From assembly GCF_030463565.1 (NCBI RefSeq), contig NC_134643.1, forward strand, positions 18,365,606-18,429,605: a DNA stretch of 64,000 nt. Direction: 5' to 3'. The stretch's first letter is position 1; each line of letters begins with the position of its first letter. The notes beneath the pieces were generated by a model. It was not told the origin of the DNA. It did not search any database and saw only the letters and a list, made by a program, of their open reading frames with translations. The stretch comes from Pelecanus crispus. Lineage: Eukaryota; Chordata; Aves; Pelecaniformes; Pelecanidae. This document shows positions 34,801 through 46,800 of the stretch, in pieces. A program made the position numbers and the translations under genes.

Positions 34801-37800
34801 AGTTTAAAACTGTTACCCCTTGTCCTGTTGCTACAGGCCCTGCTAAAAAGTCCCTCTCTACCTTTCTTAAAAGCTCCCTTTAAGTATGGAAAGGGTGCCA
34901 TAAGGTCTCACCCGAGCCTTCTTTTCTCCAGGCTGAACAACCCCAACTCTCAGCCTTTCCTCAGAGGTGCTCCAGCTCTTTGATCTTTTTTTGTGGTTCT
35001 CCTCTGCACTCTGGCAGGTCCATGTCTTTCTTGTGCTGGGGATCCTAGGGCTGGATGCAGTACTCCAGGTGGGGTCTCATGAGAGCGGAGTAGAGGGGTG
35101 GAATCACTTCCCTCGACCTGCTGGCCATGGGTTTTTTTTTGATGCAGCCCAGGATATGGTTGGCTTTCTGGGCTGTGAGTGTGCATTGCCGGCTTGTGTC
35201 CAGCTTTTCATCCACTAGTACCCCCAAGGCCTTCTCTGCAGGGCTGCCCTCTACCCATAAATCCCTCATTCTGTATTGATATTGAGGACTGCCCCAACAC
35301 AGGTGCAGGACCTTGCACTTGGCCTTGTTGAACTTAATGAGATTTGCATGGGCCCACTCCTCAAGGCCTATCAAGGTCCCTCTGGATGGTGTCCCTTCCC
35401 TCTTAATGAATCAACTACACCACTCAGCCTGGTGTCATCTGCAAATGCACTGAGGGTGCACTCAATCCCACTGTCTATGCCATTGATGAAGATATTAAAC
35501 AGTACTGGTCCCAGTATGTACCCCTGAGGAGCACCACTCATTCCTGGCTTCCACTCAGAACTGAGTCATTGACTGTAACTCTTCCGAAGCAGCCATCCAG
35601 CTAATTCCTTATCCATCTAACAGTCCATCCATCAAAGCAGTATCTCTGCAATTTAGTGGCAAGAATGCTATGGGGGGACTGTATTGAAGGCCTTACAGAA
35701 TCAATATCTTCAAGTAGAAAAAAAATGTAGATTTGCATTGTTTTCTTTTAGCAGGGATTTGTTAATTTTGACTTGGGCAAAGACTCCTGTTCCAAGTTCC
35801 AAACACCACCTATCACTGAATTAAGTTTTTATTGCAAAAAAAAAAGGCTAAGATTGAACAGGTGGAGATCCTATTAACAAACAAAATAATCTTCCTCTTT
35901 TCTCAGTTCTGAAAAAGGAGCCTATACCCTAAATCTTTGCCTTTTTCTTTTTTTTTTTGTTCAGGAGCTTTGGAGTATGGCTTGATTAATGAACAGATAT
36001 GGGACCTTGTGGAGTACACAGAAGAGCCCTAGTTCTGAGGTTCAGGACTTCTTTCAGGAAATACTTGCCTGTAAATCGAGGAGCTCTTATCTGATTTGTG
36101 TTAGTATCAGTTGCAGCAGCATAGCATAGAGAGTAAAACTGTTTCTTTTTGTGCTGAAGTCCACAGAGAGCATTCTAGGTTAAAGCCATTGATCTGAACA
36201 CCACTCAAAAAGAAATGTTCTCTTAGTACAGTCTCTAAAACTCCCATGTTATACTCATGGCAGTAGGTTCCTTTCAGTAAGTTGTGGAGCTCTGAAGTAA
36301 TTCTGTTTCCAAATGGGTTTGGATTTAGAGCATTACAGTGGGACCGTAACTTCAGCTGATGCTAAGGGATTACTGTTTAAAAAAAAAAAAAAAAAATCAA
36401 CAAAACAACCCCCAAATTATAGTCCAAATTCCTGTGTACACACAAAATTACTTTGGTAGTTACCATTAATTGATCACTGAAAAAAATGAGAATTAGACAG
36501 CATTCTACTACAGATTGCAAAATTCATTAATTAAAAGTTTTTTTCATGTCAGATAAAGTTTTATGTAGAGAGATATAAGATCATATACCCCTTATTATAT
36601 TGATTTGTGATCAGCTGTTCAAAAAATCATCTTTAAGCCTGAGCCATGGGGTGAACAATATGATTCAGAGGGATATTTTACTCTGAATGAGCTGGGAGAA
36701 AGTAAGTTACTATGTGCTGAAGTATTCTTGCAGTTTTTCTGTTGGTTGGTTGGTTTTGTTTTTTTTTTTTTTTCCCAAAATTTATTTTTCTTCATTGTGC
36801 TATCTCCCTTTCTTTCCTGATTGTGTCATGAAAGCTGAACTTATGCTATGTGCAGTCTGCATTATCATAGTAAGAGAGACTTGGGTGAGAGGTTCAGTGT
36901 TCCCTGTGGTAGTCATATACTCTCCAAGGGAGCAGCCTCACCTGTTTCCCCGCCATTGTGCAGCCGACACAGCAGAGGAGGAACTTATTAGGAATGTCAG
37001 CAACAAGGCAGTTGAGACCGTTGAACTTTCTTTGGCCCTGGAGCTTTTGAACATCAAAATTAGCCATTTACATGTTGTAATGAGTGGCACATCCTGCTTG
37101 TAACTCAGTTTACCAAGACTCAAGAAAGTATGATTAATCCTGTATGTTTTCTTGCCATCACCTCTTCCACTGTTAAAAAAATAGAAACTTAATTCACAGT
37201 TAGTTGCTTCATCTGCAGCAACTTGAATCTGTGCATCCATTGAGAAATCAGCATATTAACCTTTCTGCAAATGTTTTGCCTCATTGTAGGAATAACTGTC
37301 ATTTCCAGAAAATGGGTTGATGCTTTGTCCCTCTGATTTCAGCTTTGTTTGATGGTGAAAAGAACCAGAACCTAAACTATAGTATGAAATTTTCATAAGA
37401 TTCCCCGATACTGCAGATACTTTTTGAAACATCAGTACAGTCTGTTAAATATGTCTCCTTTGCAGGATAGCGTTCTTCACACATGCAAACAGATTATAAT
37501 CTGATTTTTTTAAATGCAGTATAACTGGAAATTGTTTTGGAATAAAGTGTGTCAGCTTCAAACATAGCTCTAAAGAAGCATCCTTTGAAATTATAACTTA
37601 ATAGTTCAGATTTAGAAAATGCCTAAAAGAAAGACAGAATTGTTACTAATTTTCGTGATTGTAAGATGTAACTGAAGAATTGCTTTAAAAAAATACTTAC
37701 GTTCCCTTGCACTCAGGTCTTGCATTGAAAATTTTTACTATGTGCACTGCTTTTTCAATATGAAAGCCTAATGCCTATTAAGATAGTTATGTTTGCCAGC

Positions 37801-40800
37801 TCAATCTGGAACAGTGGCTGGTGAAAATGAAGGATAGAACCATTGTAATGGTTTAAGTTTGAGAAGTATGTGGAGGAAAGCTTAAATATGAGAAGTGTTT
37901 TCTATGAAAATGTACTTCCAAAGTTTGAGCCTTCCTTTTATATTTAGAAGGAAATCCAGAACTGGAAGATATATATAAAAATATATATATAAAGCAGTTA
38001 TTGCATGGGAAGGTAATTGCAGTGGAGCGTATTTCACCGTGTGTGTTGTGCTGCCCTCCTGTTACTGATTATTGGTTAGATATGCCCTCATATGTGTTTT
38101 AGCAATAGTGGATATCTACTCTGGAGATGTAATGCATGTTTGCAGTTAGCTGAGAAAACCTTAGGTGGATTAGAGATTATGGGCTAGCCTTTTACAGGAA
38201 TTTGATGTAACAGAGGTGGGAAATTAGGGAAAAGCTTTTAAACCCTATCCTGAATGTTTAAAAAAATTGTAGCTCTTACTGTTATGAGTCTTTACTCAAT
38301 ATTGTATTGGAAATATTATGTTCAGTTTAGGTATAGATGAGGTTCTTTGACAGCTAAGTGTTTGTTCTTGGTCAGTGCTGACAATTAAAATGAGAGTAAA
38401 AGGATTTCTCATTGTACATACTAGCATTTTTTCATTTTTTTTTGTGGACTGTGAGCTAAGTGCAGCTTTTCCACCTCCCTCAGTGCTTGAACACAAGCTG
38501 AAATTCAGCCTTGTTTCCTGTCTTTCCAAATCCATGAAACGTTTAGGAGGAATGCACTACAGTCCCAGTAGTCTTCTCACTTTGAGTTGATTGGCAGATA
38601 TTAGCTCTCCTTAGAGGCATGAAATACTAAAATGTCAGATGCCTGAAAGTGGTACAGAATTCACTATGCTAACATGAACAGAAGGAGCCAAATTCAGTAG
38701 TTGAAAGACAATCGGTAAACTATTTTGGATGACCAAATCAATACATTTATTTTGCAAGATTGTCTGCTTTTTTATTTGACTTTTCCAAGCTCAACTTTGA
38801 ATGCATATGGAGGAAGTGATCCAAGAGCAGAACTGCAGCTTGTTAGGTGTATTCCATGTGAAATTCTTTGCTGGATCAGGATCCTCTTTATTCTGTACAT
38901 CATGGATTTTATCAGCAGTTTTCCTCCTAAGCCAAAGATATTGAGGGAATTTATAAAAAGAAAGGAAGTCTTTGCTTTTCTTATGTGGTAAATAAACATA
39001 CATTGTATGTAGACTTACTGGGTTTGCTTTTTTTGTTAATGGGGGAAGCTGTCTAGTACTAGCTCTTGTGAATAATCACATGAATTTTGTGGCTCAGTAA
39101 TCTAGACACGTATCTATTAATTCTGATTATTTTGGTTGTCCTTTTCTTGTACTATAGTTTCACAGAATCGAGAACACTCTAATAGCCAATGCCAGTTAGA
39201 TTGCATTTTTGAAGGTAGATATTGCAATAGTGTTTTTTCTTTTTAAAGTCTGTTTCTTTAGTTTGTTTTGTAGGAGTCTTTTCTTAATAACATGAAGCTT
39301 TAATGTTATAATAAGTAAATTTATGCCTTGGTTATTTGTTCCAAAAGCCTATGAATATTTTTTTAAAAAAAGGTATGGGGGGATGGAACACAGCTGACAT
39401 AGTCCAAAAGTAAATATTACTTGGTGTTCACTTAAAAACTGGATTTTTCTTGTGATTGGTCAACAGACTGCAAAATTCCATCTTCTCCCCAAACAAGAGT
39501 AATTAATACTGTCTGTTATTTCTAAATAGGTGGGAAAATTGTCTCTAATTAACTGATACTGTAAGTGGTATTTCCTATTTTCTCTATTTCTGTATAGAGA
39601 GATACCTTAGGTCTACTTGGAAAGTTTGTTAGAGACTGTTTGAATGGTTTTAAGGTAAAAATAAAAACAGTTGATGATGCACAGAAATTGAATGGTGCAG
39701 GAGAACTATGAAAAACTATAATGCCATTTAAAATCTTCTGCCGGCATAGTTGTTCTCCGTTACTTATTTTCATAATTTACATTGTTGGCTTCACTTGTTG
39801 CAATTCTTTCTTAGCGGTTTTATTAATCTTCCTTTTGCCTTAGTTTTCCTAATCTTCTGTTCACTTGGTTTCTCATACCTTCTAACACCAATCTCATCTA
39901 CTTCTGCTTCTCCACCTTTCTACGTGAAACAGTGGACAAGGTGTACTTTTGTGCTCTTTTCTAGCAAAAGTCCTGAAAAGGGTCTTACCCTGTATTTACA
40001 ACACTGGATTGGACTTTATTTTCTGTTTTCTGCATGCATTCAGAATAACTCTTTGTTCCATTGAGAAGATTAAGGGCAGTGTTTGCTTGAAAAAAAATTT
40101 AATGAAGTGCCTAACAGAGCTATTATTCATTTTGGAAACCAGTTACTGTGGTTGCCATAGTAATAACAAGCCCTCTATTAAAGCTATTTTCTATATGTAC
40201 TGCCTGTATTGTAACATGCTGTTGGGGGAGCTGCAGTTCCGTGAATCTATGCTCTTGAAAGAATTTTCCAGCTTTGTATAGTTAAATTATCCAAGGAATT
40301 TATGTTATAGGAACATAAAACATGTAAATCTAGTTTATCATATCTATCGTAGAGTTGTTCATGCAGGCCATCACTTCATGTAGCCATTTACAGTAATCTC
40401 AATGAAACAACAGCTGTATCAAGAATGAATAATGCATACAGAGAAATTTTGAACTACTTTAATATTTCTTGACTTATTATTTATTTATTTGTAACTGATA
40501 GAATGATGAGCTTCTAGTTCCAAGAAAAATACTTGTAGAGTTGGTTGTTTCCCCTCATGTGTTTTAGGTGTAATGGGTAATAGCTCTAGTAATAGCTTAT
40601 GGGGTTAGAAAACTGGTAAATTAATGGGACGTTTTCTTTGTAGAATGCCCCATGAAGTATTTATAGAATATGAAGAATCTCTAAATCTACTGCAATAAAA
40701 AGATACTGTCCTGAGACTTCTTTTAGAATAATTGCTTTACACTTTTTCTTCTTCAAAGAAATGTATATCTGACTGTATTGTAGTAAATCAGATAAAACAC

Positions 40801-43800
40801 ATTTTTCCAAAATTAAATGAATTATATCAATTTGAAGCATTTATATGCCACGTTATCCCTTCATAATAAGATATCCTAACCCAACAATGTTTCTGCAAAA
40901 AATAAATGCTGTCTCCTAAGCAGAAGTGACAGTTGGCTAGTGCTATCAAATGGAGATATTTTTGGTCTAAAATCAGTGGGGAGTTATAAATATTTTGATA
41001 CTTATTAGTCACAGAATTATGTAAAATTATGAGACAACTCAAGGACAGAGTAGCAATTGGGGTTCAAAGTGTTGCTTCAGAAAGTATCCTTTCAACCTGG
41101 GACAAAGTTTATAGGCAAGGTTTTATGAATACTGCTCTTCAGATCTGGCTAACTTCAGCTCTGAATCAGTAGGTTAAACTTAATTTTGTGCTCACATTTT
41201 TAGCAAGTGATCATGTCTGTGATAAGAATGTTTTACAACTCTCATTTTTAAACTAATTGTTCTGGAATTTTAAGAAAATGTTAATTGTATTGAAGCAAGG
41301 ATATTTCTGCAGTACTATCTTGATTGAAAATGTGTGTCTGATTTCTAGGTGTCATTAAAACTCCTTTGTAGAAATCTTGTTCTGGGGAGCATGTTCCCCA
41401 GCTCATAACTAGGACATCTAATTCCTTAGGAAATCTACAAGGGGAAAGAGTTAGTATAATGACAATAAATTGAAATTATGCTTTGACTAGGGAGAATGTA
41501 ATATTTCAACCAATGACAAATAATATCTAATTAACCATTAAACTAAATAGAGGACAAGTTTCAAATATAAGTGCAAGTACATTTCCTTGGTACTCTCAAA
41601 GTCTTGGTTGAGGATGGATTTCTTCTAATACCTTGACTTAAAGTGTTGCAAACTATGGGGTAGACATATATAGTCAAATAGACTTTTAGAAGACAGCGAT
41701 TTCCAAGTTTGAAACCACACCTGTACTTCTATACTGCTACATTCTATACAATAAAAATTAATAAACTTACTGTGTGGTTGGAGTCTATTTGTACCCTACA
41801 CAGCAGAAACGTGGTAGCTTTAGATTTGTTCTTTATTTGGCACTAATTTAATTCTTTCCTATTTGGCCTTATTAAAAACAGAATCAAGAACACTCTAAGA
41901 GCCGAAGACTAATTTGGGAAAAAAGGCATGTCCATGACATCAAGGGTATAGAAATGCTGTGAATATTGTGAATGAAAACAGGGGATAACAAAGCTGTGAA
42001 GTTCAGATGAGCATTTCTTTGGAAGAAAAACTAAAATTCAGCCTTTTTTTTGGTGTAAAATATTAGCCATTCCTACTGCTGTGTAAACAATTATAGAAAT
42101 CAATGTAGAGAAAATCAGTAGTTACCAAAAATTCTTCTGATTTCTCTAATAATAGTTGCATTGGATCGGTGCTTTAGGAATGTTCCCCTCAAAGAAGTAA
42201 TACCAAGTAAATTGGATTTTGTATTCATCCTTTGCCTTAATAATTAACAGTAATAGATGAGTAAAAATGTTTCAGAAATTAAGTATAACCTGCACCTAGA
42301 CTCTTCATTTTGACCGTTGTGTATTTTTTTCTGCATTTGATGTCATATAGACAAATTTTTTGATGGTTCTTTTATATTCTACTGATCCTCCTTGCTAAAG
42401 ATGACCTGGAATAAGAGTAGAGTGCTTAGGTGTTAATGATGAAAGAAAGGTGCTAGTTATATTTTTGCTTGTTGGAGATTGATCAGAGAAGGCTTGTACA
42501 TTGTGTATTAACAGCAAGGAATATATATTAGGTATATACTAAGTATTATAATAGTATATGATACAATTTCCCTTCTTTTGGATATTATACTAAACTTTAT
42601 ATTAAAATGAAATGAAGAACTCAAACTTCAAGGGCTAACAGCAAGAGTCAAACGACTAGAGTATTTTGATACGCATACAGCTCCAGCTGCATCATTGGAC
42701 TTTGTCTTTCAATTTACCTTCTTCATCTTAGCAAGTTATTTTTGGCATCTCTTTCCATTAGTTGGCATTGATCCTTTCGTTTTATGAATCCATTGGAATA
42801 ATCATACACGTTAGGGGGGAAAAGGCAAAAAATTTTCAGGAAAGGAAGGAAATGAAAGCTTCTGCTGGTGGACAGGTTGAAGAGATGACAGATTCTCCAT
42901 ATAGAAAGCTGACAGAAGTTAAAAAAGTAGTGCTGCTTTTTCCAGCCTCTCTCTATCTCTCTGCCTCCTCTTTGTGAAGATGTAGCATCTGTGATGTAGG
43001 TGAGAACTATCCAGTCTCTTTGAAGCTGAGAGATGGGTTCCAGGTTTGGAGCTTCTGTGGCTGTCAGGAGCCACGTGGGGCTGGTGAGAACTTTCAAGGC
43101 CAGACACTTGGGCATGCACAGGTAAACACAAGGCATTCTTCTTTCTTGGATGCCAGGAAGGATTCTGTATTGGATGTTGTGTGAGCTGACATCTTGACCT
43201 GAGTTTTATCATATCAAGGCTGTTCATAAGAGCAGCATATCATACCTGTTTTCTAACAATGTCAAGTGTCTCATTTGCTTCTGTTTGGAAGCATCTTTGG
43301 AAAGATGCTGTTTTGGAGGTGCAATCAAATAGTTTTTTCTTTGTGTGACATCTCTGTGGATTTATTTGCTCTTAAGTTAAGCTTCTGACCTCTGTCAGGC
43401 ATTTCATATGTTTTCATAGCTCTTTTGTGTTCTCAACAAATTCACATCTAGCTATTTCATAGAATCATAGAATCGTTTAGGTTGGAAAAGACCTTTAAGA
43501 TCATCCAGTCACCATTAACCTAACATTACCAAGTCCACCACTAAACCAATTAAGGGTAGAGTAGCAATTTCATGTTTCCTGGCTTGGTGGATGGATTATT
43601 TTTAATGAAAGTAAAAACTAGGAATCATTAAGGTTGGAAAGGACCTCCAAGACCATCAGTCCAACCATCAACCCAACACCACCATGCCCACTAAACCATG
43701 TCCCCAAGTGCCATGTCTACCTGTTTTTTAAACGCTTCCAGAGATGGTGACTCCACCACCTCTTTGGGCAGCCTGTTCCAATGCTTGACCACCCTTTCCA

Positions 43801-46800
43801 TGAAGAAATTTTTCTTAATATGCAATCTAAACCTTCCCTGGCACAGCTTGAGCCCATTTCCTCTCGTCCTATCGCTAGCTACTTGGGAGAAGAGACCAAC
43901 ACCCACCACACTACAACCTCCTTTCAGGTAGTTGTAGAGAGTGATAAGGTCTCCCCTCAGCCTTCTCTTCTCCAGGCTAAACAACCCCAGTTCCCTCAGC
44001 CGCTCCTCATAAGGCTTGTGCTCCAGACCCTTCACCAGCTTTGTTGCCCTTCTCTGGACACGCTCCAGCACCTCCATGTCTTTCTTGTATTGAGGGGCCC
44101 AAAACTGGACACAGTATTCCAGGTGCAGCCTCACCAGTGCCAAGTACAGTGGGGCAATCACTTCACTGCTCCTGCTGGCCACACTATTCCTGATACAGGC
44201 CAGGATGCTGTTGGCCTTCTTGGCCTCCTGGGCACCCTGCTGCCACCCAGTTTGGTGTCATCTGCAAACTTACTGAGGGCACACTCAATTGCCTCATCCA
44301 GATTGTTGATAAAGATGTTAAACAAGACTGGACCCAAAACAGAGCCCTGGGGAACACTGCTTGTGACTGGTCGCCAGCTGGACTTAACTACATTCACCAC
44401 AACTCTCTGGGCTGAGCCACCCAACCGGTTTTTTACCCAGCAAAGAGTACACCTGTCCAAGCCATGGGCTGCCAGCTTCCCAAGGAGAATGCTATGGGAG
44501 ACTGTGTGAAAGGCTGTACTGAAATCCAGGTAAATGATATCCACACCCTTTCCCTCATCCACTAGGCAGGTCACCAGGTCATAGAAGGAGATCAGGTTGG
44601 TCAAGCAGGACCTGCCTTTCATGAACCCACGCTGGCTGGGACCGCTCCATAATCTTCCCCGGCATCGAGGTCAGGCTGACAGGCCTGTAGTTCCCCAGGT
44701 CCTCCTTCCGGCCCTTCTTGTAGATGGGCATCACATTGGCAAGCCTCCAGTCATCAGGGACCTCCCCTGTTAACCAGGACTGCTGATAGATGATGCAAAG
44801 TGGCTTGGCAAGCTCCTCTGCCAGCCACCTCCGCACACTCAGGTGGATCCCATGTGGCCCCATAGACTTGTGAGCATCCAGGTGGTGTAGCAGGTCATTA
44901 ACTGCTTCCTCCTGGACTATGAGGGCTCCATTCTGCTCCTGGTCCCTGTCTTTCAGCTCAGGGGGCTGAAAACCCTGGGGATGACTGGTCTGGCTATTAA
45001 AGACAGGGGCAAAGGTGGCATTAAATAACTCAGCCTTTTCCTCATCCTTCGTGACAATGTTCCCCCCCCCGCATCCAGCAAAAGATGGAGATTCTCCTTG
45101 GCTCTGAAGAAACAACTTGCAAAAGGTATAAAACCCAGCATTAAATGCTTTTTATCAAATATACGGGGAGAAGGAGCATTGCCAAAGATTCTGTAGGCCC
45201 AGCAGACAGTCCAGTTATAAAAAGAGCACCCAGTGAGGATAAGGCTCTGGCGGAGGAACATAAATAATTATTTAATTTCTGTCAGCATTCAAGAATGTAG
45301 GGACGTATCCACTCCCAAATCCTATATTATGGAGAATTAGTCCGAGCATTTGTTTCAAATAAGTGTTATGTTGTAAACCAAAGATATTTTGTCCTTGGTG
45401 TACATTTTTACTTCCATGTCTGGTGCTGAGATTTTCTTTCAGAAAGAACAGTCCTTTTAAACCCAGTCCCATAGGATGTGTATTTTATTGTTTGGAATTT
45501 CACAACAGCTTAAGCTATCCCTAATTAAAGGAACTGTATGTTTGTTGCAGAATAGTGTCAGGAATGAAAACCAATTTCTCTTGAAACTTGCCAAAATAAA
45601 ATATTATTCCTCTTTTCTCTTTAATTTTCAAAGAATGACTCCTTAGTTCACTGAGTTCTACAAGTAGTTGCTTATATTCAGCCTAGAAGTGGAGGTTTTG
45701 TTTGAAATAGTGCCGTAATGTAAATTCTCTTTGTCAAAACTGTCTTTGCTTGGTCCTGAATGTAGAAGAAAGCTCAGCTGCATCACAGGGTAGAAAGTTT
45801 TACCAGAATAAGCTATGTTCCAATTTGTTTGGATAGTTCCTGTATTTGGCCTTAAATGAGTTACTTAAGAGTAAGTGGAGTTTGTGTCCTGGTTGATTTG
45901 TCAGTGATTTAATCATATGCTCCACATTTCTGATTCTGACAGTAGATTTGCATCTTTTCTTGTTTTATGCTTGTGGGTTTGTTTTGTGTTTTGTTTTTTT
46001 TTTTTCATTTTTTACATGGGTTGTTTTTAGAGGTTGGTACGCACGTTTGTGCATAGATTCCTATTTGGGTCGAGTTGAGGGAGGAGAAAAAAACCCCAAA
46101 ATACCATTTTTGTAATGTTGTTCATATTGTGTGCTTACGTTGCCTTTACTTGTTCTGACTGATCCCTGCCTTTTTGGCTTTTAAAAGAATATAACCAGTG
46201 ATAGTGTTACTTATGATATAGTGCTTGCTAGCTTGGGGATTTACTTGACATGGAATCATGGGTGGAATCGAAACTTGTTGCAGGTGTGTTAGGGCTGCAG
46301 GCAAATATCTAATCTGCTGACACTGCCCTGCTCAGGGGCTGAGCTAACTCCCTAGGGTGTAGAGAACTACTCAAGGCAACGTGAGAAATTGCTGAACATA
46401 ACAACCAACAGTGTGAGAAGCTGACAGAGGTTATAGATAGCACCCTATGGGATGCCTGGATTTCACAGATAGCAAAGGGGGAATTGTGTGAGAAGTGTCC
46501 TAACAGTGCCGTTGCATGGAGAGGAGCGCTGGGGCTACTTTGGAAGGTGTAGTGTTACAAGACCAACAGTGCCTAGGTAATAATTTCAGAAATACCAAAT
46601 TTGGGTATAGTTGTAGCTAAACACCAAGGGAAGAAGTTACTGGAGTGGTTTGTTAATTTGGGGCAGAGAAAAAGAGGTAGAAGCATGGTGGAAAAAGATC
46701 AAGTAGTGGGAAAAAGGGTAAGGTATGCGACCAGGTGCTGTCGGGGTGTACCTGTTGGGCAGCTTGTGCTTGATCATCACAGCTGGAGTCTGACAATAAA

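Noticed and set aside
23562..36396. Poly(T)/poly(A) runs as processed-pseudogene tails
   Set aside because: No cDNA-like sequence or target-site duplication next to the runs.
36687..37103. 138-codon frame in intron 4
   Set aside because: No family resemblance, begins in T-rich low-complexity DNA, no supporting splice or promoter signals.
42723..43136. 137-codon minus-strand frame in intron 4
   Set aside because: No recognised domain; overlapping frames on both strands; left as chance.
43691..45115. Functional reverse transcriptase
   Set aside because: The frames are CR1 ORF2 remains split by frameshifts, with an internal deletion and 5' truncation.
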